Shown piece after piece: positions 36,609 through 51,230 of a stretch of 64,000 bases of DNA (its first letter is position 1; every line of letters begins with the position of its first letter). This DNA is from Euwallacea fornicatus (lineage: Eukaryota > Arthropoda > Insecta > Coleoptera > Curculionidae). A model generated the notes under the pieces. It saw only the letters and a list, made by a program, of their open reading frames with translations, ran no database searches and had not been told where the DNA came from. The DNA is taken from the NCBI RefSeq assembly GCF_040115645.1, contig NW_027096033.1, positions 372,001 to 436,000 of the forward strand, written 5' to 3'. The position numbers and the translations under genes were made by a program.

Positions 36609-39213
36609 ACATCTTGTTGAATTTCCAAGAAAAATAGTACTTTATGTGCTCAAACACACATATTTTGTGACTTTTCAAATTTTGAAGCTCGATAACTTCG
36701 GCAAATGTGGACCAAATTTCTTAAACAAAGTGTCAAATTAATCAGCTCAACAAGATTTTGAAGATGTCACAACACATCATGATTGCATCTTGTTGAATTT
36801 CCAAGAAAAATAGTACTTTATGTGCTCAAACACACAACTTTTGTGACTTTTCAAACTTTGAAGCTCGATAACTTCGGCAAATGTGGACCAAATTTCTTAA
36901 ACAAAGTGTCAAATTAATCAGCTCAACGAGATTTTGAAGATGTCACGACACATCATGATTGCATCTTGTTGAATTTCCAAGAAAAATAGTACTTTATGTG
37001 CTCAAACACACATATTTTGTGACTTTTCAAACTTTGAAGCTCGATAACTTTGGCAAATGTGGACCAAATTTGTTAACCAAAGTGTCAAATTAATCAGCTC
37101 GATGAGATCTTTAAAATGGCACAACACATCATCATTGCATCTTGTTGAACTTCCAAGAAAAATAGTACATTATGTGCTCAAACACACAACTTTTGTGACT
37201 TTTCAAACTTTGAAGCTCGATAACTTCGGCAAATGTGGACCAAATTAGTTAAACAAAGTGTCAAATTAATCAGCTCGACGAGATCTTTAAAATGACACAA
37301 CACACCATGATTACATCTTGTTGAACTTCGAAGAAAAATAGTACTTTATGTGCTCAAACACACAACTTTTGTGACTTTTCAAACTTTGAAGCTCGATAAC
37401 TTCGGCAAATGTGGACCAAATTTCTTAAACAAAGTGTCAAATTAATCAGCTCAACGAGATTTTGAAGATGTCACGACACATCATGATTGCATCTTGTTGA
37501 ATTTCCAAGAAAAATAGTACTTTATGTGCTCAAACACACAACTTTTGTGACTTTTCAAACTTTGAAGCTCGATAGCTTCGGCAAATGAAGACCAAATTTG
37601 TTAAACAAAGTGTCAAATGAATCAGCTCGACGAGATCTTTAAAATGACACAACACACCATGATTACATCTTGTTGAACTTCGAAGAAAAATAGTACTTTA
37701 TGTGCTCAAACACACAACTTTTGTGACTTTTCAAACTTTGAAGCTCGATAACTTCGGCAAATGTGGACCAAATTTCTTAAACAAAGTGTCAAATTAATCA
37801 GCTCAACGAGATTTTGAAGATGTCACGACACATCATGATTGCATCTTGTTGAATTTCCAAGAAAAATAGTACTTTATGTGCTCAAACACACAACTTTTGT
37901 GACTTTTCAAACTTTGAAGCTCGATAACTTCGGCAAATGTGGACCAAATTTCTTAAACAAAGTGTCAAATTAATCAGCTCAACGAGATTTTGAAGATGTC
38001 ACGACACATCATGATTGCATCTTGTTGAATTTCCAAGAAAAATAGTACTTTATGTGCTCAAACACACAACTTTTGTGACTTTTCAAACTTTGAAACTCGA
38101 TAACTTCGGCAAATGTGGACCAAATTTCTTAAACAAAGTGTCAAATTAATCACCTCAACGAGATTTTAAAGATGTCACAACACATCATGATTACATCTTG
38201 TTGAACTTCCAAGAAAAATAGTACTTTATGTGCTCAAACACACATATTTTGTGACTTTTCAAACTTTGAAGCTCAATAACATTGGCAAATGTGGACCAAA
38301 TTTCTTAAACAAAGTGTCAAAGTAATCACCTCATCGAGATTTTGAAGATGTCACAACACATCATGATTGCATCTTGTTGAATTTCCAAGAAAAATAGTAC
38401 TTTATGTGCTCAAACACACAACTTTTGTGACTTTTCAAACTTTGAAGCTCGATAACTTCGGCAAATGTGGACCAAATTTCTTAAACAAAGTGTCAAATTA
38501 ATCACCTCAACGAGATTTTAAAGATGTCACAACACATCATGATTACATCTTGTTGAACTTCCAAGAAAAATAGTACATTATGTGCTCAGACACGCAACTT
38601 TTGTGACTTTTCAAACTTTGAAGCTCGATAACTTCGGCAAATGTGGACCAAATTTCTTAAACAAAGTGTCAAATTAATCAGCTCAACAAGATTTTGAAGA
38701 TGTCACAACACATCATGATTGCATCTTGTTGAATTTCCAAGAAAAATAGTACTTTATGTGCTCAAACACACATATTTTGTGACTTTTCAAACTTTGAAGC
38801 TCAATAACATTGGCAAATGTGGACCAAATTTCTTAAACAAAGTGTCAAAGTAATCACCTCATCGAGATTTTGAAGATGTCACAACACATCATGATTGCAT
38901 CTTGTTAAATTTCCAAGAAAAATAGTACTTTATGTGCTCAAACACACATATTTTGTGACTTTTCAAACTTTGAAGCTCGATAACTTTGGCAAATGTGGAC
39001 CAAATTTGTTAACCAAAGTGTCAAATTAATCAGCTCGATGAGATCTTTAAAATGGCACAACACATCATCATTGCATCTTGTTGAACTTCCAAGAAAAATA
39101 GTACATTATGTGCTCAAACAAACAACTTTTGTGACTTTTCAAACTTTGAAGCTCGATAGCTTCGGCAAATAAAGACCAAATTTGTTAAACAAAGTGTCAA
39201 ATTAATCAGCTCG
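36095..39213 (+). repeat. First, shortened copy of the ~25-monomer block
   Basis: Bases 36,095-37,225 match 39,615-40,745 at +3,520 bp (20 monomers), and 37,169-39,213 match 41,393-43,437 at +4,224 bp (24 monomers). The jump in offset means this copy lacks four monomers present at about 40.7-41.4 kb, or that the other copies gained four. The break falls near 37,169-37,225, where a B monomer leads directly into the AATTAGTTAAAC monomer (37,247). Other markers are CTTCGAAG, GAAACTCG and CAGACACGC (38,587). Confidence 0.87.
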
Positions 39214-42200
39214 ACGAGATTTTGAAGATGACACAACACACCATGATTACATCTTGTTGAACTTCCAAGAAAAATAGTACTTTATGTGCTCAAACACACA
39301 ACTTTTGTGACTTTTCAAACTTTGAAGCTCGATAACTTTGGCAAATGTGGAACAAATTTGTTACACAAAGTGTCAAAGTAATCACCTCAACGAGATTTTG
39401 AAGATGTCACAACACATCATGATTACATCTTGTTGAACTTCCAAGAAAAATAGTACTTTATGTGCTCAAACACACAACTTTTGTGACTTTTCAAACTTTG
39501 AAGCTCGATAGCTTCGGCAAATGAAGACCAAATTTGTTAAACAAAGTGTCAAATGAATCAGCTCGACAAGGTTATGAAGATGTCACAACACACCATGATT
39601 ACATCTTGTTGAACTTCCAAGAAAAATAGTACTTTATGTGCTCAAACACACATATTTTGTGACTTTTCAAACTCTGAAGCTCGATAACTTTGGCAAATGT
39701 GGAACAAATTTGTTACACAAAGTGTCAAAGTAATCACCTCAACGAGATTTTGAAGATGTCACAACACATCATGATTACATCTTGTTGAACTTCCAAGAAA
39801 AATAGTACTTTATGTGCTCAAACACACAACTTTTGTGACTTTTCAAACTTTGAAGCTCGATAACTTCGGCAAATGTGGACCAAATTTCTTAAACAAAGTG
39901 TCAAATTAATCAGCTCAACAAGATTTTGAAGATGTCACAACACATCATGATTGCATCTTGTTGAATTTCCAAGAAAAATAGTACTTTATGTGCTCAAACA
40001 CACAACTTTTGTGACTTTTCAAACTTTGAAGCTCGATAACTTCGGCAAATGTGGACCAAATTTCTTAAACAAAGTGTCAAATTAATAAGCTCGACAAGGT
40101 TATGAAGATGTCATAACACATCATGATTACATCTTGTTGAATTTCCAAGAAAAATAGTACTTTATGTGCTCAAACACACATATTTTGTGACTTTTCAAAT
40201 TTTGAAGCTCGATAACTTCGGCAAATGTGGACCAAATTTCTTAAACAAAGTGTCAAATTAATCAGCTCAACAAGATTTTGAAGATGTCACAACACATCAT
40301 GATTGCATCTTGTTGAATTTCCAAGAAAAATAGTACTTTATGTGCTCAAACACACAACTTTTGTGACTTTTCAAACTTTGAAGCTCGATAACTTCGGCAA
40401 ATGTGGACCAAATTTCTTAAACAAAGTGTCAAATTAATCAGCTCAACGAGATTTTGAAGATGTCACGACACATCATGATTGCATCTTGTTGAATTTCCAA
40501 GAAAAATAGTACTTTATGTGCTCAAACACACATATTTTGTGACTTTTCAAACTTTGAAGCTCGATAACTTTGGCAAATGTGGACCAAATTTGTTAACCAA
40601 AGTGTCAAATTAATCAGCTCGATGAGATCTTTAAAATGGCACAACACATCATCATTGCATCTTGTTGAACTTCCAAGAAAAATAGTACATTATGTGCTCA
40701 AACACACAACTTTTGTGACTTTTCAAACTTTGAAGCTCGATAGCTTCGGCAAATAAAGACCAAATTTGTTAAACAAAGTGTCAAATTAATCAGCTCGACG
40801 AGATTTTGAAGATGACACAACACACCATGATTACATCTTGTTGAACTTCCAAGAAAAATAGTACTTTATGTGCTCAAACACACAACTTTTGTGACTTTTC
40901 AAACTTTGAAGCTCGATAGCTTCGGCAAATGAAGACCAAATTTGTTAAACAAAGTGTCAAATGAATCAGCTCGACAAGGTTATGAAGATGTCACAACACA
41001 CCATGATTACATCTTGTTGAACTTCCAAGAAAAATAGTACTTTATGTGCTCAAACACACATATTTTGTGACTTTTCAAACTCTGAAGCTCGATAACTTTG
41101 GCAAATGTGGAACAAATTTGTTACACAAAGTGTCAAAGTAATCACCTCAACGAGATTTTGAAGATGTCACAACACATCATGATTACATCTTGTTGAACTT
41201 CCAAGAAAAATAGTACTTTATGTGCTCAAACACACAACTTTTGTGACTTTTCAAACTTTGAAGCTCGATAGCTTCGGCAAATGAAGACCAAATTTGTTAA
41301 ACAAAGTGTCAAATTAATCAGCTCGACGAGATCTTTAAAATGACACAACACACCATGATTACATCTTGTTGAACTTCCAAGAAAAATAGTACTTTATGTG
41401 CTCAAACACACAACTTTTGTGACTTTTCAAACTTTGAAGCTCGATAACTTCGGCAAATGTGGACCAAATTAGTTAAACAAAGTGTCAAATTAATCAGCTC
41501 GACGAGATCTTTAAAATGACACAACACACCATGATTACATCTTGTTGAACTTCGAAGAAAAATAGTACTTTATGTGCTCAAACACACAACTTTTGTGACT
41601 TTTCAAACTTTGAAGCTCGATAACTTCGGCAAATGTGGACCAAATTTCTTAAACAAAGTGTCAAATTAATCAGCTCAACGAGATTTTGAAGATGTCACGA
41701 CACATCATGATTGCATCTTGTTGAATTTCCAAGAAAAATAGTACTTTATGTGCTCAAACACACAACTTTTGTGACTTTTCAAACTTTGAAGCTCGATAGC
41801 TTCGGCAAATGAAGACCAAATTTGTTAAACAAAGTGTCAAATGAATCAGCTCGACGAGATCTTTAAAATGACACAACACACCATGATTACATCTTGTTGA
41901 ACTTCGAAGAAAAATAGTACTTTATGTGCTCAAACACACAACTTTTGTGACTTTTCAAACTTTGAAGCTCGATAACTTCGGCAAATGTGGACCAAATTTC
42001 TTAAACAAAGTGTCAAATTAATCAGCTCAACGAGATTTTGAAGATGTCACGACACATCATGATTGCATCTTGTTGAATTTCCAAGAAAAATAGTACTTTA
42101 TGTGCTCAAACACACAACTTTTGTGACTTTTCAAACTTTGAAGCTCGATAACTTCGGCAAATGTGGACCAAATTTCTTAAACAAAGTGTCAAATTAATCA

Positions 42201-43661
42201 GCTCAACGAGATTTTGAAGATGTCACGACACATCATGATTGCATCTTGTTGAATTTCCAAGAAAAATAGTACTTTATGTGCTCAAACACACAACTTTTGT
42301 GACTTTTCAAACTTTGAAACTCGATAACTTCGGCAAATGTGGACCAAATTTCTTAAACAAAGTGTCAAATTAATCACCTCAACGAGATTTTAAAGATGTC
42401 ACAACACATCATGATTACATCTTGTTGAACTTCCAAGAAAAATAGTACTTTATGTGCTCAAACACACATATTTTGTGACTTTTCAAACTTTGAAGCTCAA
42501 TAACATTGGCAAATGTGGACCAAATTTCTTAAACAAAGTGTCAAAGTAATCACCTCATCGAGATTTTGAAGATGTCACAACACATCATGATTGCATCTTG
42601 TTGAATTTCCAAGAAAAATAGTACTTTATGTGCTCAAACACACAACTTTTGTGACTTTTCAAACTTTGAAGCTCGATAACTTCGGCAAATGTGGACCAAA
42701 TTTCTTAAACAAAGTGTCAAATTAATCACCTCAACGAGATTTTAAAGATGTCACAACACATCATGATTACATCTTGTTGAACTTCCAAGAAAAATAGTAC
42801 ATTATGTGCTCAGACACGCAACTTTTGTGACTTTTCAAACTTTGAAGCTCGATAACTTCGGCAAATGTGGACCAAATTTCTTAAACAAAGTGTCAAATTA
42901 ATCAGCTCAACAAGATTTTGAAGATGTCACAACACATCATGATTGCATCTTGTTGAATTTCCAAGAAAAATAGTACTTTATGTGCTCAAACACACATATT
43001 TTGTGACTTTTCAAACTTTGAAGCTCAATAACATTGGCAAATGTGGACCAAATTTCTTAAACAAAGTGTCAAAGTAATCACCTCATCGAGATTTTGAAGA
43101 TGTCACAACACATCATGATTGCATCTTGTTGAATTTCCAAGAAAAATAGTACTTTATGTGCTCAAACACACATATTTTGTGACTTTTCAAACTTTGAAGC
43201 TCGATAACTTTGGCAAATGTGGACCAAATTTGTTAACCAAAGTGTCAAATTAATCAGCTCGATGAGATCTTTAAAATGGCACAACACATCATCATTGCAT
43301 CTTGTTGAACTTCCAAGAAAAATAGTACATTATGTGCTCAAACAAACAACTTTTGTGACTTTTCAAACTTTGAAGCTCGATAGCTTCGGCAAATAAAGAC
43401 CAAATTTGTTAAACAAAGTGTCAAATTAATCAGCTCGATGAGATCTTTAAAATGGCACAACACATCATCATTGCATCTTGTTGAACTTCCAAGAAAAATA
43501 GTACATTATGTGCTCAAACAAACAACTTTTGTGACTTTTCAAACTTTGAAGCTCGATAGCTTCGGCAAATAAAGACCAAATTTCTTAAACAAAGTGTCAA
43601 ATTAATCAGCTCGACAAGGTTATGAAGATGTCACAACACATCATGATTACATCTTGTTGAA
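38926..43661 (+). repeat. Right-half HOR block, copy a (~27 monomers)
   Basis: This block matches 45,966-50,701 at +7,040 bp (40 monomers). Ordered markers are the type F unit ending ATTTTGAAGATGACAC, E units, TCATAAC (40,111), the B unit ending CGATGAG, F, A and E units, AATTAGTT (41,471), two CTTCGAAG units, GAAACTCG (about 42,316), CAATAACATTGG, CAGACACGC (42,811), and two successive F units. Differences from the 46-kb copy include CACATATTTTG against CACAAATATTTTG near 40,530 and AAATTAATC against ATATTAATC near 40,608. Confidence 0.9.
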
Positions 43662-44557
43662 CTTCGAAGAAAAATAGTACTTTATGTGCTCAAACACACA
43701 ACTTTTGTGACTTTTCAAACTTTGAAGCTCGATAACTTCGGCAAATGTGGACCAAATTTCTTAAACAAAGTGTCAAATTAATCAGCTCAACGAGATTTTG
43801 AAGATGTCACGACACATCATGATTGCATCTTGTTGAATTTCCAAGAAAAATAGTACTTTATGTGCTCAAACACACAACTTTTGTGACTTTTCAAACTTTG
43901 AAGCTCGATAACTTCGGCAAATGTGGACCAAATTTCTTAAACAAAGTGTCAAATTAATCAGCTCAACGAGATTTTGAAGATGTCACGACACATCATGATT
44001 GCATCTTGTTGAATTTCCAAGAAAAATAGTACTTTATGTGCTCAAACACACAACTTTTGTGACTTTTCAAACTTTGAAACTCGATAACTTCGGCAAATGT
44101 GGACCAAATTTCTTAAACAAAGTGTCAAATTAATCACCTCAACGAGATTTTAAAGATGTCACAACACATCATGATTACATCTTGTTGAACTTCCAAGAAA
44201 AATAGTACATTATGTGCTCAGACACGCAACTTTTGTGACTTTTCAAACTTTGAAGCTCGATAACTTCGGCAAATGTGGACCAAATTTCTTAAACAAAGTG
44301 TCAAATTAATCAGCTCAACAAGATTTTGAAGATGTCACAACACATCATGATTGCATCTTGTTGAATTTCCAAGAAAAATAGTACTTTATGTGCTCAAACA
44401 CACATATTTTGTGACTTTTCAAACTTTGAAGCTCAATAACATTGGCAAATGTGGACCAAATTTCTTAAACAAAGTGTCAAAGTAATCACCTCATCGAGAT
44501 TTTGAAGATGTCACAACACATCATGATTGCATCTTGTTGAATTTCCAAGAAAAATAG
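43150..44557 (+). repeat. 8-monomer tandem duplication (1,408 bp), copy 1
   Basis: Copy 1 of a 1,408-bp block that repeats at 44,558-45,965. Markers are paired B units ending CGATGAGATCTTTAAAATGGC, two F units, CTTCGAAG (43,661 and 45,069), GAAACTCG (44,076 and 45,484) and CAGACACGC (44,219 and 45,627). Both copies end in AAAATAGGAC (44,557 and 45,965), where the equivalent at 43,149 reads AAAATAGTAC. The GAAACTCG-to-CAGACACGC interval is two monomers shorter than in copy a. Confidence 0.9.
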
Positions 44558-45965
44558 GACTTTATGTGCTCAAACACACATATTTTGTGACTTTTCAAAC
44601 TTTGAAGCTCGATAACTTTGGCAAATGTGGACCAAATTTGTTAACCAAAGTGTCAAATTAATCAGCTCGATGAGATCTTTAAAATGGCACAACACATCAT
44701 CATTGCATCTTGTTGAACTTCCAAGAAAAATAGTACATTATGTGCTCAAACAAACAACTTTTGTGACTTTTCAAACTTTGAAGCTCGATAGCTTCGGCAA
44801 ATAAAGACCAAATTTGTTAAACAAAGTGTCAAATTAATCAGCTCGATGAGATCTTTAAAATGGCACAACACATCATCATTGCATCTTGTTGAACTTCCAA
44901 GAAAAATAGTACATTATGTGCTCAAACAAACAACTTTTGTGACTTTTCAAACTTTGAAGCTCGATAGCTTCGGCAAATAAAGACCAAATTTCTTAAACAA
45001 AGTGTCAAATTAATCAGCTCGACAAGGTTATGAAGATGTCACAACACATCATGATTACATCTTGTTGAACTTCGAAGAAAAATAGTACTTTATGTGCTCA
45101 AACACACAACTTTTGTGACTTTTCAAACTTTGAAGCTCGATAACTTCGGCAAATGTGGACCAAATTTCTTAAACAAAGTGTCAAATTAATCAGCTCAACG
45201 AGATTTTGAAGATGTCACGACACATCATGATTGCATCTTGTTGAATTTCCAAGAAAAATAGTACTTTATGTGCTCAAACACACAACTTTTGTGACTTTTC
45301 AAACTTTGAAGCTCGATAACTTCGGCAAATGTGGACCAAATTTCTTAAACAAAGTGTCAAATTAATCAGCTCAACGAGATTTTGAAGATGTCACGACACA
45401 TCATGATTGCATCTTGTTGAATTTCCAAGAAAAATAGTACTTTATGTGCTCAAACACACAACTTTTGTGACTTTTCAAACTTTGAAACTCGATAACTTCG
45501 GCAAATGTGGACCAAATTTCTTAAACAAAGTGTCAAATTAATCACCTCAACGAGATTTTAAAGATGTCACAACACATCATGATTACATCTTGTTGAACTT
45601 CCAAGAAAAATAGTACATTATGTGCTCAGACACGCAACTTTTGTGACTTTTCAAACTTTGAAGCTCGATAACTTCGGCAAATGTGGACCAAATTTCTTAA
45701 ACAAAGTGTCAAATTAATCAGCTCAACAAGATTTTGAAGATGTCACAACACATCATGATTGCATCTTGTTGAATTTCCAAGAAAAATAGTACTTTATGTG
45801 CTCAAACACACATATTTTGTGACTTTTCAAACTTTGAAGCTCAATAACATTGGCAAATGTGGACCAAATTTCTTAAACAAAGTGTCAAAGTAATCACCTC
45901 ATCGAGATTTTGAAGATGTCACAACACATCATGATTGCATCTTGTTGAATTTCCAAGAAAAATAG
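44558..45965 (+). repeat. 8-monomer tandem duplication, copy 2
   Basis: Second copy of the 1,408-bp unit. The match continues to about 46,253, where CGACGAG replaces CGATGAG and the 46-kb copy of the large block takes over. The shared AAAATAGGAC substitution shows that this event followed the mutation. Confidence 0.9.
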
Positions 45966-46830
45966 GACTTTATGTGCTCAAACACACATATTTTGTGACT
46001 TTTCAAACTTTGAAGCTCGATAACTTTGGCAAATGTGGACCAAATTTGTTAACCAAAGTGTCAAATTAATCAGCTCGATGAGATCTTTAAAATGGCACAA
46101 CACATCATCATTGCATCTTGTTGAACTTCCAAGAAAAATAGTACATTATGTGCTCAAACAAACAACTTTTGTGACTTTTCAAACTTTGAAGCTCGATAGC
46201 TTCGGCAAATAAAGACCAAATTTGTTAAACAAAGTGTCAAATTAATCAGCTCGACGAGATTTTGAAGATGACACAACACACCATGATTACATCTTGTTGA
46301 ACTTCCAAGAAAAATAGTACTTTATGTGCTCAAACACACAACTTTTGTGACTTTTCAAACTTTGAAGCTCGATAACTTTGGCAAATGTGGAACAAATTTG
46401 TTACACAAAGTGTCAAAGTAATCACCTCAACGAGATTTTGAAGATGTCACAACACATCATGATTACATCTTGTTGAACTTCCAAGAAAAATAGTACTTTA
46501 TGTGCTCAAACACACAACTTTTGTGACTTTTCAAACTTTGAAGCTCGATAGCTTCGGCAAATGAAGACCAAATTTGTTAAACAAAGTGTCAAATGAATCA
46601 GCTCGACAAGGTTATGAAGATGTCACAACACACCATGATTACATCTTGTTGAACTTCCAAGAAAAATAGTACTTTATGTGCTCAAACACACATATTTTGT
46701 GACTTTTCAAACTCTGAAGCTCGATAACTTTGGCAAATGTGGAACAAATTTGTTACACAAAGTGTCAAAGTAATCACCTCAACGAGATTTTGAAGATGTC
46801 ACAACACATCATGATTACATCTTGTTGAAC

Positions 46831-49800
46831 TTCCAAGAAAAATAGTACTTTATGTGCTCAAACACACAACTTTTGTGACTTTTCAAACTTTGAAGCTCGA
46901 TAACTTCGGCAAATGTGGACCAAATTTCTTAAACAAAGTGTCAAATTAATCAGCTCAACAAGATTTTGAAGATGTCACAACACATCATGATTGCATCTTG
47001 TTGAATTTCCAAGAAAAATAGTACTTTATGTGCTCAAACACACAACTTTTGTGACTTTTCAAACTTTGAAGCTCGATAACTTCGGCAAATGTGGACCAAA
47101 TTTCTTAAACAAAGTGTCAAATTAATAAGCTCGACAAGGTTATGAAGATGTCATAACACATCATGATTACATCTTGTTGAATTTCCAAGAAAAATAGTAC
47201 TTTATGTGCTCAAACACACATATTTTGTGACTTTTCAAATTTTGAAGCTCGATAACTTCGGCAAATGTGGACCAAATTTCTTAAACAAAGTGTCAAATTA
47301 ATCAGCTCAACAAGATTTTGAAGATGTCACAACACATCATGATTGCATCTTGTTGAATTTCCAAGAAAAATAGTACTTTATGTGCTCAAACACACAACTT
47401 TTGTGACTTTTCAAACTTTGAAGCTCGATAACTTCGGCAAATGTGGACCAAATTTCTTAAACAAAGTGTCAAATTAATCAGCTCAACGAGATTTTGAAGA
47501 TGTCACGACACATCATGATTGCATCTTGTTGAATTTCCAAGAAAAATAGTACTTTATGTGCTCAAACACAAATATTTTGTGACTTTTCAAACTTTGAAGC
47601 TCGATAACTTTGGCAAATGTGGACCAAATTTGTTAACCAAAGTGTCATATTAATCAGCTCGATGAGATCTTTAAAATGGCACAACACATCATCATTGCAT
47701 CTTGTTGAACTTCCAAGAAAAATAGTACATTATGTGCTCAAACACACAACTTTTGTGACTTTTCAAACTTTGAAGCTCGATAGCTTCGGCAAATAAAGAC
47801 CAAATTTGTTAAACAAAGTGTCAAATTAATCAGCTCGACGAGATTTTGAAGATGACACAACACACCATGATTACATCTTGTTGAACTTCCAAGAAAAATA
47901 GTACTTTATGTGCTCAAACACACAACTTTTGTGACTTTTCAAACTTTGAAGCTCGATAGCTTCGGCAAATGAAGACCAAATTTGTTAAACAAAGTGTCAA
48001 ATGAATCAGCTCGACAAGGTTATGAAGATGTCACAACACACCATGATTACATCTTGTTGAACTTCCAAGAAAAATAGTACTTTATGTGCTCAAACACACA
48101 TATTTTGTGACTTTTCAAACTCTGAAGCTCGATAACTTTGGCAAATGTGGAACAAATTTGTTACACAAAGTGTCAAAGTAATCACCTCAACGAGATTTTG
48201 AAGATGTCACAACACATCATGATTACATCTTGTTGAACTTCCAAGAAAAATAGTACTTTATGTGCTCAAACACACAACTTTTGTGACTTTTCAAACTTTG
48301 AAGCTCGATAGCTTCGGCAAATGAAGACCAAATTTGTTAAACAAAGTGTCAAATTAATCAGCTCGACGAGATCTTTAAAATGACACAACACACCATGATT
48401 ACATCTTGTTGAACTTCCAAGAAAAATAGTACTTTATGTGCTCAAACACACAACTTTTGTGACTTTTCAAACTTTGAAGCTCGATAACTTCGGCAAATGT
48501 GGACCAAATTAGTTAAACAAAGTGTCAAATTAATCAGCTCGACGAGATCTTTAAAATGACACAACACACCATGATTACATCTTGTTGAACTTCGAAGAAA
48601 AATAGTACTTTATGTGCTCAAACACACAACTTTTGTGACTTTTCAAACTTTGAAGCTCGATAACTTCGGCAAATGTGGACCAAATTTCTTAAACAAAGTG
48701 TCAAATTAATCAGCTCAACGAGATTTTGAAGATGTCACGACACATCATGATTGCATCTTGTTGAATTTCCAAGAAAAATAGTACTTTATGTGCTCAAACA
48801 CACAACTTTTGTGACTTTTCAAACTTTGAAGCTCGATAGCTTCGGCAAATGAAGACCAAATTTGTTAAACAAAGTGTCAAATGAATCAGCTCGACGAGAT
48901 CTTTAAAATGACACAACACACCATGATTACATCTTGTTGAACTTCGAAGAAAAATAGTACTTTATGTGCTCAAACACACAACTTTTGTGACTTTTCAAAC
49001 TTTGAAGCTCGATAACTTCGGCAAATGTGGACCAAATTTCTTAAACAAAGTGTCAAATTAATCAGCTCAACGAGATTTTGAAGATGTCACGACACATCAT
49101 GATTGCATCTTGTTGAATTTCCAAGAAAAATAGTACTTTATGTGCTCAAACACACAACTTTTGTGACTTTTCAAACTTTGAAGCTCGATAACTTCGGCAA
49201 ATGTGGACCAAATTTCTTAAACAAAGTGTCAAATTAATCAGCTCAACGAGATTTTGAAGATGTCACGACACATCATGATTGCATCTTGTTGAATTTCCAA
49301 GAAAAATAGTACTTTATGTGCTCAAACACACAACTTTTGTGACTTTTCAAACTTTGAAACTCGATAACTTCGGCAAATGTGGACCAAATTTCTTAAACAA
49401 AGTGTCAAATTAATCACCTCAACGAGATTTTAAAGATGTCACAACACATCATGATTACATCTTGTTGAACTTCCAAGAAAAATAGTACTTTATGTGCTCA
49501 AACACACATATTTTGTGACTTTTCAAACTTTGAAGCTCAATAACATTGGCAAATGTGGACCAAATTTCTTAAACAAAGTGTCAAAGTAATCACCTCATCG
49601 AGATTTTGAAGATGTCACAACACATCATGATTGCATCTTGTTGAATTTCCAAGAAAAATAGTACTTTATGTGCTCAAACACACAACTTTTGTGACTTTTC
49701 AAACTTTGAAGCTCGATAACTTCGGCAAATGTGGACCAAATTTCTTAAACAAAGTGTCAAATTAATCACCTCAACGAGATTTTAAAGATGTCACAACACA

Positions 49801-51230
49801 TCATGATTACATCTTGTTGAACTTCCAAGAAAAATAGTACATTATGTGCTCAGACACGCAACTTTTGTGACTTTTCAAACTTTGAAGCTCGATAACTTCG
49901 GCAAATGTGGACCAAATTTCTTAAACAAAGTGTCAAATTAATCAGCTCAACAAGATTTTGAAGATGTCACAACACATCATGATTGCATCTTGTTGAATTT
50001 CCAAGAAAAATAGTACTTTATGTGCTCAAACACACATATTTTGTGACTTTTCAAACTTTGAAGCTCAATAACATTGGCAAATGTGGACCAAATTTCTTAA
50101 ACAAAGTGTCAAAGTAATCACCTCATCGAGATTTTGAAGATGTCACAACACATCATGATTGCATCTTGTTGAATTTCCAAGAAAAATAGTACTTTATGTG
50201 CTCAAACACACATATTTTGTGACTTTTCAAACTTTGAAGCTCGATAACTTTGGCAAATGTGGACCAAATTTGTTAACCAAAGTGTCAAATTAATCAGCTC
50301 GATGAGATCTTTAAAATGGCACAACACATCATCATTGCATCTTGTTGAACTTCCAAGAAAAATAGTACATTATGTGCTCAAACAAACAACTTTTGTGACT
50401 TTTCAAACTTTGAAGCTCGATAGCTTCGGCAAATAAAGACCAAATTTGTTAAACAAAGTGTCAAATTAATCAGCTCGATGAGATCTTTAAAATGGCACAA
50501 CACATCATCATTGCATCTTGTTGAACTTCCAAGAAAAATAGTACATTATGTGCTCAAACAAACAACTTTTGTGACTTTTCAAACTTTGAAGCTCGATAGC
50601 TTCGGCAAATAAAGACCAAATTTCTTAAACAAAGTGTCAAATTAATCAGCTCGACAAGGTTATGAAGATGTCACAACACATCATGATTACATCTTGTTGA
50701 ATTTCCAAGAAAAATAGTACTTTATGTGCTCAAACACACATATTTTGTGACTTTTCAAACTTTGAAGCTCGATAACTTCGGCAAATGTGGACCAAATTTC
50801 TTAAACAAAGTGTCAAATTAATCAGCTCAACGAGATTTTGAAGATGTCACAACACATCATGATTGCATCTTGTTGAATTTCCAAGAAAAATAGTACTTTA
50901 TGTGCTCAAACACACATATTTTGTGACTTTTCAAACTTTGAAGCTCGATAACTTCGGCAAATGTGGACCAAATTTCTTAAACAAAGTGTCAAATTAATCA
51001 GCTCAACGAGATTTTGAAGATGTCACAACACATCATGATTGCATCTTGTTGAATTTCCAAGAAAAATAGTACTTTATGTGCTCAAACACACATATTTTGT
51101 GACTTTTCAAACTTTGAAGCTCAATAACATTGGCAAATGTGGACCAAATTTCTTAAACAAAGTGTCAAAGTAATCACCTCATCGAGATTTTGAAGATGTC
51201 ACAACACAGCATGATTGCATCTTGTTGAAT
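46831..51230 (+). repeat. 25-monomer tandem duplication (4,400 bp), copy 1 (block b)
   Basis: This unit repeats at 51,231 onward at +4,400 bp. Shared markers: TCATAAC (47,151 and 51,551), CACAAATATTTTG (about 47,567 and 51,967), AATTAGTT (48,511 and 52,911), CAGACACGC (49,851 and 54,251) and the two F units. The last three monomers (about 50,700-51,230) have no counterpart in copy a. ATATTAATC near 47,648 is private to this copy, while CACAAATATTTTG is shared only with copy 2, so b and c are closer to each other than to a. Confidence 0.9.

Noticed and set aside
43661..43670. ACTTCGAAG units as a regulatory palindrome (TTCGAA).
   Set aside because: A single-base variant of ACTTCCAAG spread by block duplication; nothing links it to regulation.
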